Shown here: positions 17,277 through 25,315 of the stretch, piece by piece | Position numbering within the stretch: the stretch's first letter is position 1 | How the letters are laid out: every line of letters begins with the position of its first letter | Origin: Chitinophaga sp. CF418 | GTDB taxonomy: Bacteria; Bacteroidota; Bacteroidia; Chitinophagales; Chitinophagaceae | DNA length: 64,000 nt | Assembly (NCBI RefSeq): GCF_900142925.1 | Contig: NZ_FRCN01000010.1 | Location: 310,001 to 374,000, forward strand | Reading direction: 5' to 3' | Translations under genes and position numbers: made by a program | Notes under the pieces: model-generated | The model's input: the letters and a program-made list of their open reading frames with translations, nothing else | Told to the model about the DNA's origin: nothing | Databases searched by the model: none

Positions 17277-18389
17277 CTAGCGCACATGATAAATTACCTC
17301 GTGTGCTTCTGTCAGATCAGGGATCTCCAGTTTGTTAATCAGTTTCTGCATGACATTGTAGGGTACGGTTGCTTCCCTGTTACCATTCTGTCGAAATAAC
17401 TCCTTATAAGGCACTTCCACATACACAACGGTAACACCCGCATCATACTGCATACAGAGGGCAATCAGCTGTTCCCGCATCTGGTGAGTGGTATTGGTGG
17501 CATTCCAGACAAAGGAACGTTTGTTCCTCAGGTACACCCTTGCCTGTTCTTTAGCAGCCTGTACCACTCTTCCGGTACCGCTTTTATCAGCGGGACTGAT
17601 CTTCATCTGCGAGCGGATATTATCCAGTGAGATGATTTCCCAATCCGGCTGCTGATAGTGTTTCTTTACATAAGTATCCTTACCGGCGCCGGGCAGTCCG
17701 CTCATGATCACTACCTGTACGGCAGGCGCTTCATAAGGCACATAACCCGGTGCGGCATCGCCTTTCCGCAGATAATGCATACGGGCCTGTGCAGTCTCAA
17801 AAGGCCAGGGTGTTCCCCAGCATTGATGCTCTTTACAATATTCCTCGAAGCAATCAATGCGATACAACAGTTCCGCGGTATCAGGAGCAATCCGCCCGAT
17901 CATATCTGCACGTGCCAGCAGGGCCAGGTGTTGTGTGTTTACCTGCAATGATGCATGAATAATGGTATGCAACGGATCTCTCCTTTCCAGCAACCATAAA
18001 GGTAAACTATGATATTTCACCAGTTGGGTGATCTGTTCGCGGATATGAAAAGGAGTTGTGATCTCTCTATACAATATCTGCCGGGCAGTCCCCTCCCCTT
18101 TTCTTGCGTGGCCGGCGGAAGTGATACGTCCATCCGGTTCTGTAACCGTTGTACTGCGTTTCTCCACATCATGCAACAATGCGGCTGCCCAGAGGATCTC
18201 TTTATCCTGCGGAGACAATGCCTGGTATGCAGGTTGCTCCTGCAATGCGGCCAATACCATTTGCGTATGAATGGCCACATTTCCTTCTCCGTGATGTATG
18301 GCGTCCTGTGGTACGTCCTGCATATCGCGTACCCAGTCGTACGTCTGCTCCAGGTATGACCATGATCTATTTTCAGTGATTGTCCACAT
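17277..18389 (-). CDS. HD-Pnk: bifunctional RNA/DNA end-healing enzyme (HD phosphoesterase plus 5'-OH polynucleotide kinase)
   Basis: This protein matches the architecture of Runella slithyformis HD-Pnk, which removes 2',3'-cyclic or 3' phosphates and phosphorylates 5'-OH ends. The start at 18389 (MWTITENRS, 370 residues) is preferred over 18404 because a full AGGAGG sits six bases upstream, rare in this genome. The HD domain shows LLHDVEK (His73-Asp74), GHARKG (His94), KYHSLP (His127) and ARADMIGR (Asp162). The kinase P-loop is GLPGAGKDT (231-239), with a likely catalytic Asp in SLDNIRS (256), and WNATNTTHQMREQL follows. It overlaps the upstream RNA ligase by 17 bases, so translation is probably coupled. 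Together they would heal and seal broken RNA. Confidence 0.88.
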   Translation of the reverse strand: MWTITENRSWSYLEQTYDWVRDMQDVPQDAIHHGEGNVAIHTQMVLAALQEQPAYQALSPQDKEILWAAALLHDVEKRSTTVTEPDGRITSAGHARKGEGTARQILYREITTPFHIREQITQLVKYHSLPLWLLERRDPLHTIIHASLQVNTQHLALLARADMIGRIAPDTAELLYRIDCFEEYCKEHQCWGTPWPFETAQARMHYLRKGDAAPGYVPYEAPAVQVVIMSGLPGAGKDTYVKKHYQQPDWEIISLDNIRSQMKISPADKSGTGRVVQAAKEQARVYLRNKRSFVWNATNTTHQMREQLIALCMQYDAGVTVVYVEVPYKELFRQNGNREATVPYNVMQKLINKLEIPDLTEAHEVIYHVR

Positions 18390-19083
18390 ATTTACCTCCT
18401 TCATTCTTCAGGGCAGCACGGCGCCAGTTACGCGTCCAGTGCACATCAGTTTTCACATGCCCTTTTCTTACATATTTAAATACATTTTCTGCGAATGCAT
18501 GTACCGGGAAGCCGGCTGCATTACGTGTAACGATCCCTTCCATTGTGGCAGGCATACCGGTGGCGGCATCACATGCGTTGAAGCTGCCAGGGCCTTTTAC
18601 AATGTTCAGGATGTTACTTTCAAAATCAGCCTTCACCCGCGGTGCGTGCAACTCCTGAATGACCGGCACAGTGGGCAGATCGAGCATGGCGGCATAAAAG
18701 CGGGTCTCTTCCCAGCTAAGCCAGCGGTCATGTTCTCTTACTGCAAACACATAGAAATGATGGTCCAGATCTTTGTATGCAATAGAGTGTACAGCATACA
18801 GGTTTTCCAGGAATATCTCCAGATCGCCCAGGTCATTCTTTACCAGCTGCCAGTAACGGCGCAGGCTTTCTGTCCACGGAGATGTAGTGGGCGCTACATG
18901 TGAGCGCGCAAACACACCATAGCGGGACAGGCAATTATTTTCACCGTCCAGTTTTTCCGTATGCATCAGTGTAGGGATGGCAGAGACATAATGCCAATAA
19001 TCATGCTGAATGCGATCATCGCTGGTAGTACCCGGCGAGAACGGAAAATGATAGGTACGGCCATATTTTTCTGAAATAGCCAT
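18373..19083 (-). CDS. ATP-dependent RNA ligase (T4 Rnl2-like nucleotidyltransferase)
   Basis: This 236-residue ligase would join 3'-OH and 5'-phosphate RNA ends through enzyme-adenylate and RNA-adenylate intermediates. Nucleotidyltransferase motif I is EKLDGENN with the adenylated Lys44. Motif III is HFYVFAVRE (about 108-116), motif IV is MEGIVTRN (180-187), and motif V is VFKYVRKGHVK (Lys202 and Lys206). The length suits a minimal ligase with only a short extension beyond motif V. No further domain is seen. HD-Pnk homologues are known to be encoded often with a putative ATP-dependent polynucleotide ligase, and this gene overlaps HD-Pnk. RNA rather than DNA specificity is inferred from motif style. 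No RtcB or archease is nearby. Confidence 0.87.
   Translation of the reverse strand: MAISEKYGRTYHFPFSPGTTSDDRIQHDYWHYVSAIPTLMHTEKLDGENNCLSRYGVFARSHVAPTTSPWTESLRRYWQLVKNDLGDLEIFLENLYAVHSIAYKDLDHHFYVFAVREHDRWLSWEETRFYAAMLDLPTVPVIQELHAPRVKADFESNILNIVKGPGSFNACDAATGMPATMEGIVTRNAAGFPVHAFAENVFKYVRKGHVKTDVHWTRNWRRAALKNEGGKYVDNH
18390..18398 (-). promoter_or_regulatory. Strong Shine-Dalgarno that decides the HD-Pnk start
   Basis: Reading the minus strand, AAGGAGGTAAATATG places a complete GGAGGT just before the ATG at 18389 and inside the end of the ligase gene. The upstream ATG at 18404 lacks such a site. Confidence 0.75.
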
Positions 19084-19292
19084 ATCGGGGTATTTTCATT
19101 AAACAAAAGGATTCACAGGCCATTCCTGCAGAACGCAGGTGGCGTAGTTAACAATAGTATGCCTGTGATATTACATGACGCAAGGTTTGTCAGTTTTTTT
19201 AATAATTACGCGCAAAGGTAAGTATTTCCTTCACATATTTTATGATGTTCTATATGACGAATGCAATCCTCAAAAAACATTAAATTACGTTT

Positions 19293-20669
19293 ATGAGAAA
19301 CTTACTATTCCTCTACCTGCTTGGAGCTATAGTTCCGGCGGTAATATCATGCGGCGGTCCTTCCACCCATCAGCCGGTAAAAGACAGTACAGCTGTTGAT
19401 ACCACAGCCTTATCCACAGATTCTATATTCAATATTGTTGAAGAGCATACGTTCCAGTACTTCTGGGATGGCGCAGAACCTGCCAGTGGTATGGCAAGGG
19501 AACGTTATCATGTGGATGGTGAGTATCCGGAAAACGATATGAATGTTGTTACCTCAGGAGGCAGCGGCTTTGGCGTGATGGCTATCCTGGCGGGAATTGA
19601 ACGAGGTTATATTACCCGTCAGCTGGGACTTGAACGACTGACGAAGATCGTATCCTTCCTGGAAAAGGCCGATCGGTTTCATGGCGCCTGGCCACACTGG
19701 ATGTATGGAGAGAACGGCAAGGTAAAACCATTCGGACAAAAAGATAATGGTGGCGATCTTGTGGAAACGTCTTTTATGATGCAGGGCCTGTTATGTGTAC
19801 GCCAGTATTTTGCTACAGGTAATGATCAGGAAAAAGCGCTGGCATCCAGGATCAACAAGCTGTGGGAAGATGTGGACTGGAACTGGTACAGGAATGGCAA
19901 AAACGTGTTGTACTGGCATTGGTCGCCCAACTATCAATGGGAAATGAATTTCCCTGTGACAGGTTATAATGAATGCCTGATCATGTATGTGCTGGCAGCA
20001 TCATCTCCTACACATGACGTTCCTGCAGCAGTATATCATGAAGGATGGGCACGTAACGGTGCTATCAGAGACAGTATCAAAGCTTATGGACATACGCTCA
20101 CACTATCGCACAACTATGCAAAACAATATGGAGGACCTTTATTCTGGGCGCACTATTCCTATCTGGGACTTGATCCACACGGCTTAAAAGACAGGTATGC
20201 CGACTATTGGGAGCATAATACCAATCAGACATTGATCAACCGTCAATGGTGTGTAGAGAACCCTAAAAAGTATAAAGGCTATGGTCCTGACAGCTGGGGC
20301 TTAACCGCCAGTTATTCTGTGAACGGATATGCCGCACATGCACCAGGCGAGAATAGTGATCTGGGCGTCATCTCTCCTACTGCGGCTCTTTCATCCATGC
20401 CTTATACGCCGGAATATTCCAAGCAGGCAATGGTGCATTGGTATAAGGACATGCGGGATAAAATATTTGGCCAATACGGCTTTTATGATGCATTCAGCGA
20501 AACAAACAACTGGTATCCCCAACGATACCTGGCTATAGACCAGGGACCGGCGGTTGTAATGATGGAAAACTATCGCAGTGGTTTGCTGTGGAAGTTGTTT
20601 ATGAGTTGTCCGGAAGTGAAATCAGGACTGAAGAAACTGGGCTTTGAGAGCCCATACCTGAATAAATAA
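19293..20669 (+). CDS. GH144-like endo-beta-1,2-glucanase lipoprotein
   Basis: This 458-residue predicted lipoprotein has its lipobox at VISC (Cys20), so it is probably anchored to the outer membrane or periplasmic face. The rest is an (alpha/alpha)6 barrel of the glucoamylase-like type (FQYFWDGAEPASGMARER, TSGGSGFGVMAILAGIERGY, NGGDLVETSFMMQGLL, GPAVVMMENYRSGLLWKLF). This pattern matches GH144, whose founding enzyme is an endo-beta-1,2-glucanase from Chitinophaga pinensis. It would depolymerise beta-1,2-glucans. No beta-1,2-glucan transporter or GH3 enzyme is beside it. Broader glucoamylase-like (PF10091) activity cannot be excluded. Confidence 0.85.
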   Translation: MRNLLFLYLLGAIVPAVISCGGPSTHQPVKDSTAVDTTALSTDSIFNIVEEHTFQYFWDGAEPASGMARERYHVDGEYPENDMNVVTSGGSGFGVMAILAGIERGYITRQLGLERLTKIVSFLEKADRFHGAWPHWMYGENGKVKPFGQKDNGGDLVETSFMMQGLLCVRQYFATGNDQEKALASRINKLWEDVDWNWYRNGKNVLYWHWSPNYQWEMNFPVTGYNECLIMYVLAASSPTHDVPAAVYHEGWARNGAIRDSIKAYGHTLTLSHNYAKQYGGPLFWAHYSYLGLDPHGLKDRYADYWEHNTNQTLINRQWCVENPKKYKGYGPDSWGLTASYSVNGYAAHAPGENSDLGVISPTAALSSMPYTPEYSKQAMVHWYKDMRDKIFGQYGFYDAFSETNNWYPQRYLAIDQGPAVVMMENYRSGLLWKLFMSCPEVKSGLKKLGFESPYLNK

Positions 20670-20674
20670 TATCA

Positions 20675-20707
20675 CCGGGGCTGTTGTTTATAGTTACGCA
20701 GCCCCGG
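20675..20707. terminator. Hairpin between convergent GH144 and acyltransferase genes
   Basis: CCGGGGCTG (20675-20683) pairs with CAGCCCCGG (20699-20707) across a 15-base loop. There is no T run, so strength is uncertain; its position between converging genes suggests a shared terminator. Confidence 0.55.
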
Positions 20708-20748
20708 CAAACAGTGATACAGCAGCTTTGCACAGGCAATGTCAAATC

Positions 20749-21939
20749 CTACAGCTGAAGAGAATGTCGCCGCACAGGAGATGCCTTTCGGGACAGGATA
20801 CGTTTCCTGAGTTTCAGGAACGGCTTTTCAATAATCCTGTTCAATAACAATGCTGCCAGTACACAGGTAATAATGCAGATGATAAACATCACCGTACCGT
20901 TCTGCTCTATCCCCATATTTCCTACCCATAACTGCGTCAGGTGTATTACACCCTTATGCGATAGATAGATGCCATAAGACAGCGTTGCCAGTGTTGCTGT
21001 GAAACGCAGCTTCCTTGTGTGAAGGAAACTGTTTTCATTGACCGCTCCAGCTACCATAGCGCCATATCCGACAGCGATCAGCGGAAAGCCAAAGATGGAC
21101 GCGTAGAATGTAGTAGGATCTTCACAGAGGAACCAGGCGCCTGTTAAAAGTAGCAGTCCAATCAACAGTAATTTATTTCCCAATGCCATGATCTTTTGTT
21201 TTATAGCCGGCAGGAACTGGAAGACGGCGGCGATTGTCACACCTGTAAGCAATCCGTCAAGACGTGTAAACGTAGGATAATACATCCACATGTACCAGGT
21301 TACCCAATAATCGTCAGCCCCCATGGCAGGTTTCAAAAGCGAGAACCAGCAGAAAAGCCTGATAGCAAATCCACCGATGAATAAAATACCAATCAGCCAG
21401 GGACCAATCTTCAATGCTTTCCAGCGGACCAGCATAATGAGTATGATGGGCAGCAGGAAGTAGAATTGTTCTTCTATGCACAATGACCAGGCGTGTGAAA
21501 AAGTACCCCTGTCCTTCAGGTGCAGACCGATATTCTGCGTAAAGGTGAGGAATTTCCAGAGTGGCGGCAGGGCTTCTCTTTCACGGAAATCAGGCACCAG
21601 GAAATATAGCGTCAGCACTGTAAGGTAAGCGGGGATGATCCGGAAGAAACGTTTGAGGAAGAACTCACGGAAAGAGATCTGCTCATTGTTGCTGATCTGT
21701 GCAAACAACTGTGATGATATAAGATAACCACTCAGTACAAAAAAAAGGTCTACACCTGTCCATCCGAAGCTGCCGATGGTTTCTATCCATGCAGGGTGTT
21801 TGAAGATGCGATAATGATAAATGAAAACAAATGAGATGGCGAAGGCGCGCAAGTGGTCTAATCCGGCAAGGTGCTTACCGGGTGCTGGTATCTGTGACAT
21901 GAAAAAGGGAGGCTGCGGATTTTGTGTTGCAGGCAACAA
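20749..21939 (-). CDS. Acyltransferase 3 family membrane protein (OafA/YrhL type)
   Basis: This integral membrane O-acyltransferase of up to 396 residues has about ten hydrophobic helices. Family motifs are seen: GLDHLRAFAISFVFIYHYRI near the N-terminus with the catalytic-type His in the YHY segment, GWTGVDLFFVLSGYLISSQL, FFLKRFFRIIPAYLTVL, and SHAWSLCIEEQFYFLLPI. A Met at 21900 (MSQIPAPGKHLAGLDHLRAF) is an equally good start and removes a poor leader. Such enzymes acetylate or acylate surface sugars. The acceptor here is unknown because no glycan synthesis cluster is adjacent. Confidence 0.88.
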   Translation of the reverse strand: MLPATQNPQPPFFMSQIPAPGKHLAGLDHLRAFAISFVFIYHYRIFKHPAWIETIGSFGWTGVDLFFVLSGYLISSQLFAQISNNEQISFREFFLKRFFRIIPAYLTVLTLYFLVPDFREREALPPLWKFLTFTQNIGLHLKDRGTFSHAWSLCIEEQFYFLLPIILIMLVRWKALKIGPWLIGILFIGGFAIRLFCWFSLLKPAMGADDYWVTWYMWMYYPTFTRLDGLLTGVTIAAVFQFLPAIKQKIMALGNKLLLIGLLLLTGAWFLCEDPTTFYASIFGFPLIAVGYGAMVAGAVNENSFLHTRKLRFTATLATLSYGIYLSHKGVIHLTQLWVGNMGIEQNGTVMFIICIITCVLAALLLNRIIEKPFLKLRKRILSRKASPVRRHSLQL

Positions 21940-22077
21940 AATTAAGGAGTTCCTGCAATCTTTTGGGGGACATTTATGAGCGGTTTTATAGCAGGATGAT
22001 CCGGTGAAAGTGAGTGAGAATACTACTTTGTAACGGCATATAATTTGTTCTTATAACTGCGGATTAAAACGAACAAC

Positions 22078-22269
22078 ATGAGACAGATAAGATTTTTAAC
22101 TGTGGTATTGGGATTGTTGTTAGCAGGAGCAAGTTGTGTACCACCTCACGCACCTCCTGCACCGCCGAGACCACCAGCAAGACCCCCACTTCCGCCACAT
22201 CCTGGTGGCGCAGTGCAATTTACTATTCCAGACACCGCCTTCCAGAAAGCGACGGTGGTAATGCATTAA
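22078..22269 (+). CDS. Proline-rich mini-lipoprotein
   Basis: This 63-residue protein has a classic signal peptide ending in the lipobox LAGASC (Cys20). A Pro/Ala/Arg-rich segment follows (PPHAPPAPPRPPARPPLPPH) and then a short tail, GAVQFTIPDTAFQKATVVMH. The proline-rich part may act as a rigid spacer through or along the cell wall. I do not recognise the family. The intact lipobox and typical codon use support a real gene. Confidence 0.6.
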   Translation: MRQIRFLTVVLGLLLAGASCVPPHAPPAPPRPPARPPLPPHPGGAVQFTIPDTAFQKATVVMH

Positions 22270-22274
22270 AAAGG

Positions 22275-22337
22275 AGGACCGGGAATCAGGGATTTAAGCG
22301 AAGACGGACTCGCTTTTCATTCCACGCTCCCGGTCCT
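22275..22337. terminator. Branched hairpin between convergent genes
   Basis: AGGACCGGGA (22275-22284) pairs with TCCCGGTCCT (22328-22337), and an inner AAGCGA/TCGCTT stem forms a second helix. It sits between the stops of the mini-lipoprotein and the DUF1080 gene and could serve both. Confidence 0.6.
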
Positions 22338-22343
22338 TCGTGA

Positions 22344-23180
22344 CTATTTTTTCTTCTTTTGTAATTTCCTGAGGATTGCTTCCAGCTTTACCGGATCATT
22401 CACATATGGCTCCAGGTCGAACAACTCGACTTTCCTGAAATCTACCGGGTGGCTTTCACTCTGCAGAGAGATAGAGCCTTCTGTCAGCAAACGTCCAGCC
22501 TGCATCAGCGTGCTATCTGCATCCGTTACATTTCCTCCGCCGGTTTGTGGTTTGTTATACACGATCACGGTATCACTGAACACAAAATGTTTGATCACAG
22601 AATCGCGCAGTACCAGTGCTCCGGCCCGCACCCACTGCTCACCATGATAAGTCTTGGAGGTAGAAGAGATGCAGTGGTCTGTTATTAGTTTTCCATTCAT
22701 TACCACATTGGTACCCGGTGTACAGAGATTGGCGGTAGAGCGCGGGTCTTTGCCATTACCACCTAACAGCTGTTCTTCCAGGGAAATAGGAAAATCCTGG
22801 TCTTTGCCCATGCTGGCAGCAGATTGTCCGTGCAGCATTATGCCACTGTTACGCAATGCCCATCCGGGACCACCAGCCACCTGCTCTCCTACAAAGCGAT
22901 ATTCTACCACTATGATGTAAGCCGAGAAGTTCTTTTTATAAAAGATATGACCGTATTGTTCGTTGAAGTTGGTATACTGATCATAACGCACCTTCAGCAG
23001 ACCGTCTTCCACTCTGAAAGTATTACCATAGTTCTCATTCAGATCATGTCCTTTGATCTTAATGTCCCAACCAGTCAGGTCTTTTCCGTTGAACAACTGG
23101 AGCCATCCATCAGCTTTTTTTTTCTGGGCCATTCCTGCGAGTGTCAGCATCAGCAATCCACACGTGAATAGTTTTTTCAT
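22344..23180 (-). CDS. DUF1080 family secreted protein
   Basis: This 278-residue single-domain DUF1080 protein has a signal peptide (MKKLFTCGLLMLTLAGMAQ). Typical segments are WLQLFNGKDLTGWDIKIKGH, YGNTFRVEDGLLKV, NSGIMLHGQS, and a C-terminal EGSISLQSESHPVDFRKVEL. Family members hydrolyse 3-keto sugars or bind glycans in the periplasm. It is unlinked from the first DUF1080 gene at 10878-12335 and lacks the second domain found there. Substrate unknown. Confidence 0.88.
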   Translation of the reverse strand: MKKLFTCGLLMLTLAGMAQKKKADGWLQLFNGKDLTGWDIKIKGHDLNENYGNTFRVEDGLLKVRYDQYTNFNEQYGHIFYKKNFSAYIIVVEYRFVGEQVAGGPGWALRNSGIMLHGQSAASMGKDQDFPISLEEQLLGGNGKDPRSTANLCTPGTNVVMNGKLITDHCISSTSKTYHGEQWVRAGALVLRDSVIKHFVFSDTVIVYNKPQTGGGNVTDADSTLMQAGRLLTEGSISLQSESHPVDFRKVELFDLEPYVNDPVKLEAILRKLQKKKK

Positions 23181-23340
23181 ACGTCAGTAATTTATGGCTT
23201 TAAGATAGGGAGTAAACGGTAATTATTTCTTCAGATTTTTCACAAGGCATCATTAAAGGCAACAAAGCAGCGGAATTATCTGTTTCTTATACGACCGGAG
23301 GTTGGCATATATTTAGGAATACTCACTGTAAAGACTATTT

Positions 23341-23982
23341 ATGAAGGCATTTATTACGTTTCTACTGGCATTGCTGACGACAGGATTTATAGCGCAAAGG
23401 CAAACAGACTGGAAGCAATCGCTCAAAGAGGAACTGTTGCAACTGGATAAGACCACTGACTTTACCATCTGGCAACAGGCAGCGGAAAGGATCGGCAATC
23501 TGGCGGCGGCTTATCCTGAGGAGTGGCTGTTACAATATTATACCGGCTGGGCTTATACGCAATCTTCTTTCAGGGCGCCCAAAGGCGGGGCAGAATCTGC
23601 TACGAAGAAGGCAGGGCCTTATGTAAAAAAAGCACTGCACCTGCAGCCGGGTAATACAGAAACGCTGGCGTTAATGGCATACTGGCTATCCGCCTGTATT
23701 AACGCCAATAGTTCCAGGGGGATGTCATTAGGTCCGGACAGTCGTAGTTATTCAGACAAAGCCATTGCGGCTGATAGTGCCAATCCCAGGGCATACCTGA
23801 TGAAAGCGCTTGTGATCTATCATACCCCGGCCCTGTTCGGAGGAGGTAAGAAAAAAGCAGCCCCCATAATAGAAGAGGCGGGCCAGCGGTTTGCCGGATT
23901 TAAACCGAAGAATGAACTGGAACCCAATTGGGGAAACGAGATATTCAGGGAGCTGGAAAAGGAATTAGAAGCGCAGAATTAG
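23341..23982 (+). CDS. Secreted TPR-like protein of unknown function
   Basis: This 213-residue exported protein has a signal peptide ending near FIAQ. The rest is helical and TPR-like (DFTIWQQAAERIGNLAAAYP, WLLQYYTGWAYTQSSF, KKALHLQPGNTETLALMAYW, NPRAYLMKALVIYH). Such proteins usually mediate protein contacts. It stands alone on the plus strand, divergent from the DUF1080 gene. I cannot name a family. Confidence 0.75.
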   Translation: MKAFITFLLALLTTGFIAQRQTDWKQSLKEELLQLDKTTDFTIWQQAAERIGNLAAAYPEEWLLQYYTGWAYTQSSFRAPKGGAESATKKAGPYVKKALHLQPGNTETLALMAYWLSACINANSSRGMSLGPDSRSYSDKAIAADSANPRAYLMKALVIYHTPALFGGGKKKAAPIIEEAGQRFAGFKPKNELEPNWGNEIFRELEKELEAQN

Positions 23983-24135
23983 CTTGTCCGCCACGGCAAA
24001 CGGTGTGTCTGTAGCGCCCGGATGGGCAATTTTTTACGCAATTCCACAATAAAGTCACAATACAATCAATTGATTATTAACACATTTTGATTCAAGCAGG
24101 ATTTTCGCTTATCTGATTACAAAAACCCGTTGTTT

Positions 24136-24858
24136 ATGAGTACATATCAAAGTTTGAATGGACACGGCGAGCCTCGCGCTACCATGCTCTACGAGCAGTC
24201 GAATGTCCTGAATGTAAGCAAGCAGGGGCGTATTGCATCTATCGTCGGTGGCGCTCTTCTCACAAATTCCGCGATCAACAACGTTACCAAGCATCCCATC
24301 AGAAGCCTAATCAGACTGGTAGCCGGCGGTTACCTGTTATACCGTGGAATATCAGGGAACTGTCCTATAACCGCCTATGCCGGTAGAAGAATGGGTGAAA
24401 AGCATAGCCGTACGATAAAGGTCAGGACGAAATTCACCGTCGACAAACCCCGGGATGAGGTATATCATTTCTGGAGAAGGCTGGAAAATCTACCTCATTT
24501 TATGCGGCATCTGGCATCTATTACCGAACATGACGACTTCCATTCCCATTGGGTGGTGAGAGGGCCGGGTGGCGTCGGCACACTGGAATGGGATGCCGAG
24601 ATCATCAAAGACGAGGCTGGTGCTTTCATAGGCTGGCGTTCGGCTCCCGGCTCCAATATTGCGACAGCAGGTAAGGTGACGTTTGAAGACGCTCCCGGTG
24701 GTGGTACGGAGATATCTGTAGTGATCGCTTACCGTCCGCCGGCAGGTTATGTAGGCACAGGACTGGCCTGGTTGCTGAACAGTGCGTTCTACAGGATGGT
24801 AGAAAAAGATGTCATGCGTTTCAAGCACTATGTAGAAACAGGTGAGATCACGGCTTAA
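24136..24858 (+). CDS. DUF2892 membrane domain fused to SRPBCC (polyketide-cyclase-like) domain
   Basis: The ATG at 24136 gives 240 residues; a TTG two codons upstream is not needed. Residues about 20-80 match the DUF2892 hydrophobic pair (NVSKQGRIASIVGGALLTNS, RLVAGGYLLYRGISGNCPIT). Residues about 90-230 form a START/SRPBCC lipid- or ligand-binding fold (VRTKFTVDKPRDEVYHFWRR, GWRSAPGSNIATAGKVTFED, GTEISVVIAYRPPAGYVG). The fusion recurs in many bacteria with unknown role, often near stress and envelope genes. The YtxH gene 61 bases downstream is consistent with a shared envelope-stress unit. Confidence 0.85.
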   Translation: MSTYQSLNGHGEPRATMLYEQSNVLNVSKQGRIASIVGGALLTNSAINNVTKHPIRSLIRLVAGGYLLYRGISGNCPITAYAGRRMGEKHSRTIKVRTKFTVDKPRDEVYHFWRRLENLPHFMRHLASITEHDDFHSHWVVRGPGGVGTLEWDAEIIKDEAGAFIGWRSAPGSNIATAGKVTFEDAPGGGTEISVVIAYRPPAGYVGTGLAWLLNSAFYRMVEKDVMRFKHYVETGEITA

Positions 24859-24919
24859 CTGGCCCAATATTTGGAAACTCTTTACAGCCTTTTTATTACA
24901 CCTTTAAAAATCTTTTATT

Positions 24920-25219
24920 ATGAGCACTGCTAAAATTTTATGTGGAGCCCTGGTGGGTGTAGCTGCAGGTCTGGCTATCGGTATTCTGACCGCTCCGGAT
25001 AGCGGAGAGGAAACACGCAGAAAGATCAAGAGATCTGCCCATCACCTGCAGGGCCGTGTGAAGCGGATATTGGGCAAAGGTGCAGACGGATTAAGTGAGC
25101 TGAAATATATCGTGGAACACGAAGTTACCGGCATGAAAGATGATGTGAAACAAAGGATTATCACGCTGATTGATGAGGCCATTGAAACTTTTCAGCAGTT
25201 TAAAAAAGAAGCTGTATAA
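24920..25219 (+). CDS. YtxH domain-containing small membrane-linked protein
   Basis: This 99-residue protein starts with a glycine-rich hydrophobic helix (LCGALVGVAAGLAIGILTAP) followed by the YtxH hallmark DSGEETRRKIKR. A long charged helix, probably coiled coil, completes it (DGLSELKYIVEHEV, VKQRIITLIDEAIETFQQF). YtxH proteins are general-stress proteins of unclear mechanism. It is probably cotranscribed with the DUF2892-SRPBCC gene and closes the unit before a terminator. Confidence 0.88.
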   Translation: MSTAKILCGALVGVAAGLAIGILTAPDSGEETRRKIKRSAHHLQGRVKRILGKGADGLSELKYIVEHEVTGMKDDVKQRIITLIDEAIETFQQFKKEAV

Positions 25220-25255
25220 AAATAAATATATAACGGATGACCAGCAATAAAAGAG

Positions 25256-25292
25256 AAAGTGGCGGCTAGCTTAAATGCTTTACCGCCACTTT
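25256..25292. terminator. Bidirectional hairpin terminator
   Basis: AAAGTGGCGG (25256-25265) pairs with CCGCCACTTT (25283-25292). It lies between the YtxH stop and the end of the convergent TlpA-like gene. Confidence 0.8.
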
Positions 25293-25315
25293 ATGTATTG
25301 GGTTAGTTAGTAGTA

